Below are positions 55,093 through 64,000 of a stretch of 64,000 nucleotides of DNA, one piece after another (positions within the stretch are counted from its first letter, which is position 1; every line of letters starts with the position of its first letter). Below the pieces are notes generated by a model that saw only the letters and a list, made by a program, of their open reading frames with translations, was not told the origin of the DNA and did not search any database. Source of the DNA: Deltaproteobacteria bacterium. GTDB taxonomy: Bacteria; Myxococcota_A; UBA796; SXON01. The position numbers and the translations under genes were made by a program. The stretch lies in contig CANFCK010000016.1 in the NCBI GenBank assembly GCA_947445035.1, positions 41,774 to 105,773 on the forward strand, in the 5' to 3' direction.

Positions 55093-58000
55093 CCCAGATC
55101 GCCTGGGCCCCGCCCGCCACGCCGTAGCTGATCCAGGTGCCGCCCCAGCTCGCAGCCAGGAAATAGCTGGCATCCCCGCCGCAAAGCGTCAGCCCCGCAT
55201 TGGCGCCCGGGGACTCCGAGAAGTCCCACCCGGACCCGAGGGAGCCGTGGACCTTGCAGCCGGCGGGCGCGTCGGCGGGATTGTTGACCGCACCTACGCC
55301 GCCGTCGGTGTACGAAGCCGGCCCGCCGCACCAGTAGTAGCCGCTGTCGCCGCCGTAGAGCTGGTAGCCGGGCTCCCCAAAAGCGATGCGGAGCGCGCTG
55401 CGGTCGATGTCGCGGGAGGTGTAGGTGCGGCTTCCGGAGGCCGCGGCCGTCAGCCGAAGCAGGCGAAAGGCGAGGCTGTCGATGTCCACCCACCCGAGCA
55501 CCGCGGTCCCGCTGGCGCTCGCCGTTTCGGGCGACCCCGCCAACGAAACGACGTTCTCCTCACCCCCGCCGAAGCCACCCTGGGAGCCAGTGCTGGCGGT
55601 GTTCCTGGAGAAGACCAGCGTCCACCCGCCCGTGGTCATGTCGCACCAGCTCTCCACCACGCTGCCCGAGGGCTGCTCCAGCCAGTACGCCCCATCCGGG
55701 GCGTCGGGCGAGTCCGTTAGGATGTCCGTGCAGGTGGTGGCGGGGCAGGAAGCCGCCGAGCCAGCGCCGGTGCTCACGACGCCGTCACAGTCCCGATCGA
55801 CAGGCTCGCAGCCCTCGTCCGCGCCCGGGTGAACCTCGGCGTCGGCGTCGTCGCAGTCGTCAGCCGAAAGCGCGGCGCCCTCCCCCGCGACACAGGCGTA
55901 GACGATGTCCCCATCACTGCCGTAGCCATCCCCATCGCCGTCAGCGTAGAAAGCCAACGGGTCGACGGGGTCCTCGTCCACCTCCCCATCGCAGTCGTCA
56001 TCGGCCCCGTTGCAGCGTTCGCCCGCTTCGGGATGGACGACGGCGTCACTGTCGAGGCAATCGTCGGCGAGGGCGACGCCGACTTCGCATCGGACGGGCG
56101 TGACGGCGTCGCCGTGGCCATCCCCGTCGCGGTCGGCGAAGCAGTCGCGGCCCTCGGCGCTGTCGGCCGCGGCTGGGGGCGGGCGGCTCGGACAGGCCGC
56201 GAGGAAGAGCACGAGGACGACGAGCGCCGGCGCGGGGCTCCCGCCGCCGGTGTTGCAGCCGGCAGCCGCAGGCGTCGGGGCGTCACCGGCAGCTGGAAGC
56301 CCGGTGTCCGCGGCGCCGAGCATCCCCGACTCGCCTCGAAGGCCGCGCAAGTCCTGGGCGCCGTCCTCCCACACGTTGGCGGCGCCGAAGGTGGAGCGGG
56401 TGGTGGCGCCGTAGTCGCCGTCGTCCGCGGCGGCGCCGGCGCTGGGGTCGGCCAGGAGCGCGCCCACCTCGTGGGCCGAGATGCCCCGGCGCGGCGACGT
56501 GCCCTCCCCCACCGGCCCGAAACGCACGTGCCCGTCGCCGTCGTGGACGGTGAGCTGCCAATCGGATGCGCTCACCCGGAAGCCGTCCGAGCGCGCGAAG
56601 TCCCCCGCCGGGGTGGCGGTCAGCGCCAGGCGCCAATCGCCCGCGTCGGGGTCCACGCGCGCGTCCTCGACGAGTCCGGTGCTGAGGGTCAACAATGTTC
56701 CTGCCCGGAGGCGTACGAGCTCGTCCGCGTCAGTGAACGTGACCGTGCCCGCCGGCCCCCGCAGGTCGGTCATCACCAGGCGCCATCCGCGCAGGTCGAC
56801 ATCCTGCGTCACGACGAACTCCAGCCACGCGCCCCCGTTGCCCGGGACGGTGCCGAACGCGTCGTCCGCCCCGCTGCCATCGAAGCCGCGGGGGTCGAGT
56901 GTCTCCCCTTCGCCGACCGCGTTCCACTCATTGAGCACCAGCGGCGCCGCCTCGTCGACCTGGAAGGTGCGACTGCCGAGCGGACCCCAACGCCCGCGGT
57001 CCAGAAGCCGCGCCCGCAGCTCGGTGCTGTGCGCGAGGGTGACGACCATGACGCCATCGACCAGCGTCGCGGCGCTCGAAACGTCCCCACCCGGCAACCG
57101 CGGATCGCTCCCGTCCGCCGTCATCCACAGTTCGGCGTTGCTTCGTTCCGGCAGCTCGACGCTGACATCGTCCCCAGGGGCGGCGGGGCCCGACGGCAGC
57201 GAGAACACCGGCGCCGGAATCCGCGCGTAGCCGGCGGTCTGGAGCTGTGCCAAGAGCGCATCAGCGCGGGCAGGGAAGTAGTCATTGAGCAGGCGATCCC
57301 GCTCGACCAGCCACTCGCCGTCGCGGTCCCACCACCCGCCGCCCCAGCGCGCCGACTCGGCGACCACGGCGTCGTCGATGGTGTCGGCGATCCGAAGGTA
57401 GCGCTCCGCGGCATGGTAGGGCGTCAGCGGGCCGTCGTCCTCCAGGTTCCGATGAATGGCGTCTTCCCAAGCGATGAGGAAATCCGGATCCGCCGCAGCG
57501 ACGAGCGCCGGGAAGATGTCAGACGGCCCAGGCAGGTAGAGCGCATTGACCTCGGCCCCGTAATACAAGCAGATGTCACTGTCGGAGCTGTAGAAGCGGA
57601 AGCCGCCGGCATCTGGCTCGGACGGTCCCACCGCGGCCCAGTTGTGGTAGGCGGTCCAGTCCCAGGTGTTCCCAGCGTAGTAGTTGAGCACCATGTAATC
57701 GAGGTAATGATCCAATCGAAGCCAACGTTGGAGTTCTTGCACATCACCCCGATGAGCGATGACCTGGCCCCAACCGAGCCCGGAGCCGGAGTTCAGATAG
57801 CCCTCGTTCACCGCCTCGTAGTCGTCCTCGTCGCCGCCCAGATACCCAGCCAGGAAGGAGGTGTTGAAGCGTTCGCGCACATGGTAGAGCCCGGTGTATT
57901 GGCCGTTGATGTACACGTGGGCGAACCGTCCGTGGGGAGCGGTGTGGCCCATCGCCAGCTGCGACGCGTCCATCCAGTCGTTCCGGGTGTATTGGCCCTG

Positions 58001-58645
58001 GGTCCCAAGATAAAAAACCGAATCGTGGCCACTGCGCAGGCTCAGCGCGTCCTGCTCGTTCGCCGGAGCGATGCCCGGCGCGTCGTCCTCCCAAAAGTCG
58101 AAGTCCACGTTCGACGAACCGTACTCGCTGCGAAAATACAGGCGCAGGCTGTTCTTGGGGTAGCCGAGGCTGGTGGTCCCGGTGCGCGCCACGCCCGCAT
58201 TCACCTGGAGATCGTCGCCGTCGGGATCAATCCACTCCGCCGAGGTGGCGGCCTCGGTGGTCGTGACACCGCCAGGGAGCACCAAAGAAACACTCGGCAG
58301 CTCGGCGAGGGTCCGCAACACAACGGGGCCGTAATCTCCGCTCCCGGTCACGCCGGCGTCCATGGTCGGCTGGTAGACAATGTCCGCGGGAAACAGAAAG
58401 GTGTGGGTGATGGTCGGGCTCAAAAGGCCGTCGCCACCCATTTCGACCGCACGAACGATTGTGGTCCCAGAGATGCGCAGCGGACCTGCGTATTCTGCGG
58501 ATGGCTCGCCCCCGTCGATGCTGACGTAGAGCGCCTCGCCCGCGACGCCCGGGGCGACCGTCAGCTCGAACGGGGCGTCGAATACGCCGCGCTCCACCGA
58601 GAAGTTGGGGAAGCCCGCGGCGAGGGCGGTAGAGAGCAGGAACAC
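55085..58645 (-). CDS. CotH-kinase/lamin-tail protein fused to MopE repeats and a fibrinogen-like domain
   Basis: 1186 residues, one open frame. Signal MFLLSTALAAG; chitobiase-C-like domain (ALYVSIDGGEPS); CotH kinase-like domain (about 150-470, with KNSLRLYFRSEYG, FAHVYINGQYTGLYHVRERF and DHYLDYMVLNYYAGN); lamin-tail-like beta domain (about 560-780). At 795-818 comes GCNTGGGSPAPA plus a hydrophobic run ending in AAC. Three MopE-type units follow (820-960). Last, a fibrinogen-like domain (about 970-1186: DAPDGAYWLEQPSG, WCDMTTGGWTLVFSRN, GYYWCGG). The 795-818 segment looks both like a sorting tail and like a lipoprotein signal, so two ancestral genes may have fused. Third gene of the surface operon. 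Confidence 0.8.
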   Translation of the reverse strand: MFLLSTALAAGFPNFSVERGVFDAPFELTVAPGVAGEALYVSIDGGEPSAEYAGPLRISGTTIVRAVEMGGDGLLSPTITHTFLFPADIVYQPTMDAGVTGSGDYGPVVLRTLAELPSVSLVLPGGVTTTEAATSAEWIDPDGDDLQVNAGVARTGTTSLGYPKNSLRLYFRSEYGSSNVDFDFWEDDAPGIAPANEQDALSLRSGHDSVFYLGTQGQYTRNDWMDASQLAMGHTAPHGRFAHVYINGQYTGLYHVRERFNTSFLAGYLGGDEDDYEAVNEGYLNSGSGLGWGQVIAHRGDVQELQRWLRLDHYLDYMVLNYYAGNTWDWTAYHNWAAVGPSEPDAGGFRFYSSDSDICLYYGAEVNALYLPGPSDIFPALVAAADPDFLIAWEDAIHRNLEDDGPLTPYHAAERYLRIADTIDDAVVAESARWGGGWWDRDGEWLVERDRLLNDYFPARADALLAQLQTAGYARIPAPVFSLPSGPAAPGDDVSVELPERSNAELWMTADGSDPRLPGGDVSSAATLVDGVMVVTLAHSTELRARLLDRGRWGPLGSRTFQVDEAAPLVLNEWNAVGEGETLDPRGFDGSGADDAFGTVPGNGGAWLEFVVTQDVDLRGWRLVMTDLRGPAGTVTFTDADELVRLRAGTLLTLSTGLVEDARVDPDAGDWRLALTATPAGDFARSDGFRVSASDWQLTVHDGDGHVRFGPVGEGTSPRRGISAHEVGALLADPSAGAAADDGDYGATTRSTFGAANVWEDGAQDLRGLRGESGMLGAADTGLPAAGDAPTPAAAGCNTGGGSPAPALVVLVLFLAACPSRPPPAAADSAEGRDCFADRDGDGHGDAVTPVRCEVGVALADDCLDSDAVVHPEAGERCNGADDDCDGEVDEDPVDPLAFYADGDGDGYGSDGDIVYACVAGEGAALSADDCDDADAEVHPGADEGCEPVDRDCDGVVSTGAGSAASCPATTCTDILTDSPDAPDGAYWLEQPSGSVVESWCDMTTGGWTLVFSRNTASTGSQGGFGGGEENVVSLAGSPETASASGTAVLGWVDIDSLAFRLLRLTAAASGSRTYTSRDIDRSALRIAFGEPGYQLYGGDSGYYWCGGPASYTDGGVGAVNNPADAPAGCKVHGSLGSGWDFSESPGANAGLTLCGGDASYFLAASWGGTWISYGVAGGAQAIWVR

Positions 58646-58648
58646 CCG

Positions 58649-60766
58649 CTACTCCTCGCACACAAAGTAGAAGCTCGACCCACACGGCTCGTCGTTCCAG
58701 GTGTAGTCACCGAAGCGGCCCAGCTGGCAACAACTCTCGCTGGTCCCGCCGTTGGGTTCGCCGGAGCTCCAGTTGGTGTAGGTCACGGCGTCGCCGCTGG
58801 CCCAGACCCAGCTGCCTTCGCTGGCCTGATCGCTCAGACCGATCCACCACCTCCCGGCGTAGCGAGTGTAGGCCTCGTCGACCATCCAGATGTTCTCTGC
58901 GGCGTCGTTGACGGTCGCGAGCTCGTAGCCATAGGCGAGACAGGAGGTGCGGTCCGCGCTCCAGGTCTGGGCGGTCTCACAGAACATGTAGACATCGCCG
59001 AGGTACTCCTCGACGTCGCACGGGCATAGGCCGTCGTTGTCCTTGGACCCGTCGCAGTCGTTGTCCAGGGTGTCGCAGACATCGACCTCGCCCGGGTTCA
59101 CCGTGTCGTCGCCATCGTCGCAGTCGGTGTCATCCGCCACGTATCCGGCGGGCGCGTCGCAATCGGTGGTGGTCACCGATGCCTCGCCGTAGCCGTCGCC
59201 GTCGGCATCCTCGTACCAGGTGGACATGGTCGCGCCGTCGTCCACGCTCCCATCACAATCGTCGTCAACGAGGTTGCATATCTCCGTCGCTCCCGGGTTG
59301 ATCGCCGCGTCGGTGTCGTCGCAGTCATCGTCGTCCCGCACGTAGCCACTGGGCGTCGAGCAGGCGTCCAGGGACACGCTGGCGTCGCCGTAGGCGTCCC
59401 CGTCGGCGTCAAGCCAGTAGGTGCGCGCGTCGACGGCGAAATCGTCGACCACTCCGTTGCAGTCGTCGTCATCGGTGTTGCAATACTCGGTGGCGCCGGG
59501 GTGGATGAGGCGGCGAGTGTCGTCGCAGTCGGTTGCGTCCGCGACGTAGTCGGCAGGCGCATCGCAGGCGGTGTCGGTGACCGTGGGGTCGCCGTAGCCA
59601 TCCCCGTCGGCGTCGGCGTACCACACGCTGACATCGCTGGCGTCAGCTTCATCCACGGTGCCGTCGCAGTCGTCGTCGATGGTGTTGCACATCTCGATAG
59701 CGCCGGGATTCACGGCCGCGACGGCGTCATCGCAGTCCGTGTTGTCTACGACATAGCCGAACGGCGCATCGCAAGCCGCGGAGGCGACGGTGGCGTCCCC
59801 GTAGCCGTCCACGTCCACGTCCGCGTACCACACGCTCGCGTCGGCAGCGTCGCCCTCATCGATGGTGCCATCGCAGTCGTTGTCTGCGCCGTCACAGACC
59901 TCGGTCCTGTCCGGGTTGGCCGAAGCGTTGCTGTCATCACACTCCGCGCACGCTGCCCAGCCGTCGCCGTCAACGTCGGCGTAGCCCGTCGATCCATCGC
60001 AGTTGTAGTCCAACGGATCGGTGCAGTCCGTCTCGGCGGCACCGGGGTGGAAGCGGGCGTCGGCGTCGGCGCAATCACCGTCGGTAGTGACATAGCCGGT
60101 GGGTTGATCACAGGAGGTGATCGTGCTGTCGGGAACGCCCCACCCATCGGCGTCGGCGTCAATGTACCAGACGGCCGCGTCGGAGGCGTCGTCCTCATCG
60201 ATCTCGTCGTCGCAGTCGTCGTCGACTCCATTGCACACTTCCAACGCATCGGGATGGACGTTGCGATTGTCGTCGTCGCAGTCGGTCGCCTCGAGGGTGT
60301 AGCCCTCGGGCACGCCGCAAGCGGTCATTGGCGCGGCTGCGTCCCCATGCCCATCGTCGTCTTCATCGGCGTAGGAGGAGATAAAATCCGTAGCGCCCTC
60401 GTCCACCTCCTGGTCACAGTCGTCGTCGAGATCGTTGCACACCTCAACGTTGCCGGGGAAGCGGTCAATGTTGGCATCGTCGCAATCGTCCGCGTTTTCG
60501 ACATAGCCGTCGGGCTGCTCGCACGCCTCCGTCGGCACCAGGGCGTCGCCGAACCCATCGGTGTCCGCATCGATCCAGAACTGGCTGGTGAGCTCCTCGT
60601 CGATGAGGCCGTCGCAATCGTTGTCGATGCCGTCGCAAACCTCGGGCGTGCCCGAGCCGACGCACGCGTTGTCGTCTCCGCCCCCGGCGGTGTCCACGCC
60701 AGTGGGCTTCCCCTCCTCCGGTGGCGCACATCCGACAAGCAGCACGACCAGCAGGGGGATGCGCAC
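58649..60766 (-). CDS. Lipoprotein with nine MopE-type repeats and a C-type lectin domain
   Basis: 705 residues from GTG 60766. Lipobox LLVGC, short Thr/Gly linker, then nine repeats of the form DCDD...PGAxExC(N/D)xxDxDCDGxxDE (about 40-575), expected to bind calcium or other metals and form a stalk. The last ~120 residues are a C-type lectin domain: WSADRTSCLAYGYELATV, WWIGLSDQASEGSWVW, EPN in SGEPNGG and WND in YTWNDEPC. EPN and WND are the calcium ligands of mannose-type lectins. Abuts the (Asp-Thr)n lipoprotein (0 bases) and precedes the CotH gene (3 bases). Confidence 0.9.
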   Translation of the reverse strand: MRIPLLVVLLVGCAPPEEGKPTGVDTAGGGDDNACVGSGTPEVCDGIDNDCDGLIDEELTSQFWIDADTDGFGDALVPTEACEQPDGYVENADDCDDANIDRFPGNVEVCNDLDDDCDQEVDEGATDFISSYADEDDDGHGDAAAPMTACGVPEGYTLEATDCDDDNRNVHPDALEVCNGVDDDCDDEIDEDDASDAAVWYIDADADGWGVPDSTITSCDQPTGYVTTDGDCADADARFHPGAAETDCTDPLDYNCDGSTGYADVDGDGWAACAECDDSNASANPDRTEVCDGADNDCDGTIDEGDAADASVWYADVDVDGYGDATVASAACDAPFGYVVDNTDCDDAVAAVNPGAIEMCNTIDDDCDGTVDEADASDVSVWYADADGDGYGDPTVTDTACDAPADYVADATDCDDTRRLIHPGATEYCNTDDDDCNGVVDDFAVDARTYWLDADGDAYGDASVSLDACSTPSGYVRDDDDCDDTDAAINPGATEICNLVDDDCDGSVDDGATMSTWYEDADGDGYGEASVTTTDCDAPAGYVADDTDCDDGDDTVNPGEVDVCDTLDNDCDGSKDNDGLCPCDVEEYLGDVYMFCETAQTWSADRTSCLAYGYELATVNDAAENIWMVDEAYTRYAGRWWIGLSDQASEGSWVWASGDAVTYTNWSSGEPNGGTSESCCQLGRFGDYTWNDEPCGSSFYFVCEE

Positions 60767-61357
<591 letters not shown>

Positions 61358-61412
61358 GACACACCAGGGGAACGACAGGGTACCAGCTTGGCGGCGCCCC
61401 CGCTACGGAACC

Positions 61413-61850
61413 CTACGGCTCGGCCGAGAGCCCGGTCACTGGGTGGGCGTACCCGAAGGTGGTCCCCAGCGGCATCTGAGCTTGCCAGACCCGCTCGTAC
61501 TCTTGGTCCAGGGTGCTGAGGCCCTGGTCGGCGTCGTAGCTCCACTGGCGCTGGTACTCGCGGGTACGGTGATCTGCACGTCCCCTCCCGGACCGCCGAT
61601 GGTGGCGAGGGTCACCCCGGTGTCGCCGTGCACAACGTACAGAGACATCAACCGATAGCTGGACAGCCAGTACGTGCCGTCCCGGTGCGCGATGCTGTTC
61701 ATGTGTGACCAATCCCGACGGTTCGAGTCGATCAGGGTCGCCATATGTGCGGGATCGTCCTGGGGTGTGGCTGTCCCACAGGCTCCACAAGGTTTCGATG
61801 GTGCGGTCGGGCGATATCTCCGCGAGTGCGTCCCCCTCAACCTCGTAGCC
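61413..61850 (-). pseudogene. Frameshifted arylsulfotransferase-like gene remnant
   Basis: Three pieces of an ASST-type protein occur in two frames. GDALAEISPDRTIETLWSLWD is in one frame up to about 61775. Then, shifted by +1, comes DDPAHMATLIDSNRRDWSHM, NSIAHRDGTYWLSSYRLMSL and DTGVTLATIGG. Near 61575 the frame shifts back (ERVWQAQMPLGTTFGYAHPV...) to TAG 61413. Order and wording parallel the intact protein at 14656-15954. The N-terminal half and the HQF block are missing. Confidence 0.65.
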
Positions 61851-61863
61851 CTTCCCAACCCCC

Positions 61864-62037
61864 GTGCGCACGCTCGACGCGCTGCACCTCGCGGCATCGG
61901 CGTGGCTCCACATGAAGGCGGGCGCCAGCACGCTCGCCGAGCTGCTGGACCTCTCCGTGAACGACGCCAGCGCCTCAGTCGACGCCGAAGGGCTGCACCT
62001 CATCACCGGAACGAAGCAGCTCCCCGCTCTTCAACAT
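61864..62037 (+). pseudogene. PIN-domain (VapC-like) C-terminal fragment
   Basis: GTG 61864 opens VRTLDALHLAASAWLHMKAG; RTLDALHLAxA is the hallmark C-terminal helix of VapC/PIN toxins. The rest (TLAELLDLSVNDASASVDAEG) is poorly conserved and the N-terminal catalytic half is absent. It is antisense to the ASST remnant region, in a zone of gene decay. Unlike the other PIN piece (7086-7240), it keeps the C-terminal rather than the central part. Confidence 0.5.
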
Positions 62038-62346
62038 CATCATCGACCCCGAGTGCCTGGGGCAGCGGGAGGTGATCGTCGTCACCGACCCCTCGATGGG
62101 AACAGCGACGGCCGGCGCGGATGGGAGCGCAGGGTACCGCGATGAGGGATGCCGCCAAGAGCGCGCCCTCCGCAACCGAACTCCACTTTCGTCACCGTGA
62201 AACTCGACTTCGGTTGGGTGTTGCATGGCGACCGAGGCCGCGGCGCATTTCGATGGCGACCCCTGGCCCCGCCCACCCCAGAATCACCCGAGAACTACGC
62301 TCCTCGCGGCGCCGAGTGCGTGCCGCCCGGCCGCTCATCACCCCCC
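62038..62346. other. 309-base region without a recognisable gene
   Basis: No frame shows a recognised domain or a credible start. It lies between the PIN fragment and the 3' end of the radical SAM gene and is probably further decayed sequence. Confidence 0.4.
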
Positions 62347-63711
62347 TCACCCCAACTCCAAAACCCCACGCCACAGCGCGTACCTTGCTGCGGCACCCAC
62401 CCTCGCCCGCCCGTCACCCGCTTCGCGCGCCCGACGCCGGCGCTCGTCCGCCCACAACATCTTCTGGGCGGCGTCGTAGAAGCGCGGGGTGTAGGGCATT
62501 TCGAAGGTCAGGCGGCCGCCGCGCTGCCCGATGACCCGGTCGACGACGCCGTCGTAGAAGGCGGTGCCCTTCATCGGGTGGGCGACTGAGACCAGCGTCA
62601 CCGCCGGGTCGAGGTCCCGCAACAGATCGCGCGTTGCGAGCACGTCGGGACGGGTCTCGCCAGGGTAGCCGAGCATGACGAAGGCGCCCATTTCGATGCC
62701 CGCCTCGCGCAGCATGCGGCCGGCGCGGCGCAACTCTTCGACGGTGGTCCCCTTCTTCATCGCGTCGAGCACGTGGTCGGCGCCGCTTTCGGCGGAGACG
62801 TACATGCGGAACAGCCCCGCTTTCTTCAAGCGGTCGAGTTGGCCGGGCTCGAGGGTCTCGGCGCGACCGATGACGTAAAACGGCGTGACCGCGTCGCGTT
62901 CGACCATGCGCTGCGAAAACTGGTCCACCCAGGCGCGGTTGATGGTGAACATGTCGTCCACGAACCAAACCTGATCGGGGGCGAACTCCCTCCGAATCGC
63001 CAAAAGCTCGTCGATGACCGCGTCCGGCTCACGACGGCGGAACGTGTCGCCGTAGACCTGCTTGCTACACCAGGTGCAGTGGTACGGACAGCCACGACTC
63101 GTCGTCATCGACATCGCCGTTTGGCCGTGCCGCCGGCGCCACGCGTCGAAGTAGGCCGTCAGATCGCCACGCTCCCGCGCCGGCCACGGCAACGAGTCGA
63201 GCGGCCGGATGAGCGGGCGCGCCTCTGTGCGAACGAGCATCCCCTCACGATGAAACGCGATCCCGCGCACCTTGCCGAGCGCCCCGAACTCCCAGCTCCC
63301 ACCGTGCTGACGGAGGTGCGCCACCAGCTCGCCGAAGGTGGCCTCACCCTCGCCGATGACCACCACCTCGACCCCCATGGCCAGGTACTCGTCGAGGTAT
63401 TGCACGGGGTCCGGGCCGCCGGCCACGACGCGGAGGCCCCTTCCCTTGCATTCGGCCACCATGCCGGCCGTCACGCCGCGGGTGATCGTGTGGCCGTAGA
63501 AGCCAACCAACGTAGGCCGCGCCGAATCCAAAACGCCCGCAAACCGGGACACCCCCGGCTGCCAGGTTGCATCCCACCACTCGGTCTCAACGCCCTCGCG
63601 ACGCAGGTACGCCACGAGGTACTGGAGCCCCAAGGGTGGGAAGGGCCGCATCAGCTCGGCTTCGTGCGGATCGTCCGCGAGGAAATAACCGTGGGTGAGG
63701 AGGACCTTCAT
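62347..63711 (-). CDS. B12-binding radical SAM protein
   Basis: 454 residues from ATG 63711. Cobalamin-binding-type N-terminal domain (MKVLLTHGYFLADDPHEAEL, VVAGGPDPVQYLDEYLAMG, VVVIGEGEATFGELV). The radical SAM core has CPYHCTWC (CxxxCxxC), VWFVDDMFTINRAWVDQF, YVSAESGADHVLDAM and FVMLGYPGETRPDVLAT. Motif order matches the 39837-41195 protein, so they are likely paralogues with different substrates. Lies between the decay zone and the divergent (Asp-Thr)n lipoprotein. Confidence 0.9.
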   Translation of the reverse strand: MKVLLTHGYFLADDPHEAELMRPFPPLGLQYLVAYLRREGVETEWWDATWQPGVSRFAGVLDSARPTLVGFYGHTITRGVTAGMVAECKGRGLRVVAGGPDPVQYLDEYLAMGVEVVVIGEGEATFGELVAHLRQHGGSWEFGALGKVRGIAFHREGMLVRTEARPLIRPLDSLPWPARERGDLTAYFDAWRRRHGQTAMSMTTSRGCPYHCTWCSKQVYGDTFRRREPDAVIDELLAIRREFAPDQVWFVDDMFTINRAWVDQFSQRMVERDAVTPFYVIGRAETLEPGQLDRLKKAGLFRMYVSAESGADHVLDAMKKGTTVEELRRAGRMLREAGIEMGAFVMLGYPGETRPDVLATRDLLRDLDPAVTLVSVAHPMKGTAFYDGVVDRVIGQRGGRLTFEMPYTPRFYDAAQKMLWADERRRRAREAGDGRARVGAAARYALWRGVLELG

Positions 63712-63784
63712 CGGGGAGGACCGCCCTTTATCCCCTTGCGGGCACAAGGTCGCCGGGTAAGGCGAGCCGCTTCCGGAGTTCGTG

Positions 63785-64000
<216 letters not shown>

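Overview
The window is a gene-dense, very GC-rich bacterial chromosome segment with no phage, plasmid or CRISPR signature and no tRNA or rRNA gene that I could recognise. Several features point to a Myxococcota-like (deltaproteobacterial) organism, probably uncultured: many lipoproteins carrying MopE-type Asp/Cys metal-binding repeats, (Asp-Thr)n linkers, short C-terminal tails of Cys + hydrophobic stretch + Arg cluster that resemble MYXO-CTERM, and two giant Ser/Thr kinase-NTPase-TPR regulators. This is inference from gene content; no marker gene was compared. Genes sit in tightly coupled runs (ATGA/GTGA overlaps). Many transcription-unit heads have a TANNNT-like hexamer exactly 6 nt before the start codon and no Shine-Dalgarno, which suggests leaderless mRNAs.

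Layout. 1-11.4 kb: a cell-envelope locus with five SGNH hydrolases, an MBOAT O-acyltransferase, a multi-TM GT-C-like protein and an alkaline-phosphatase-fold lipoprotein, most simply read as surface glycan acylation/deacylation. 11.5-16 kb: leuS, a thioredoxin-rhodanese fusion and an arylsulfotransferase-like lipoprotein. 16.0-26.0 kb: a mini MopE/sorting-tag protein, a di-iron fatty-acid-hydroxylase-family membrane enzyme, an SDR, then one continuous operon from a polyprenyl diphosphate synthase through four unknown proteins to a CrtC/AttH-like protein, a 1044-residue flavoprotein and a flavin monooxygenase. This is a candidate isoprenoid-modification cluster. 26.0-31.5 kb: kinase-AAA-TPR regulator and a GMC oxidoreductase with a small partner. 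31.5-35.7 kb: an export module (haem c lipoprotein, Tyr-rich lipoprotein, DUF1549/PSD1-like protein, Tat-exported DUF1501 protein). 36.3-46 kb: a secreted beta-helix protein, EamA transporter, B12/radical SAM enzyme, and an M1 peptidase-ROK-App1-phosphatase operon.

46.3-53.8 kb (minus strand): class I fructose-bisphosphatase, alpha/beta hydrolase, kinase-TPR regulator, aldehyde dehydrogenase and DUF429 protein, apparently one operon. 53.8-55.1 kb: a pentahaem c-type lipoprotein. 55.1-61.4 kb: a striking surface operon encoding an (Asp-Thr)n MopE lipoprotein, a nine-repeat MopE protein ending in a C-type lectin domain with EPN and WND motifs, and a CotH-kinase/lamin-tail protein joined to MopE repeats and a fibrinogen-like domain. 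61.4-62.3 kb is a decay zone (broken arylsulfotransferase, PIN toxin fragment). It is followed by a second B12/radical SAM gene and the start of another (Asp-Thr)n lipoprotein whose hexanucleotide tract runs off the window.

The best candidates for something undescribed are the 55-61 kb lectin/CotH/fibrinogen surface system, the 16-31 kb isoprenoid/flavoenzyme cluster, and the apparent leaderless start architecture.
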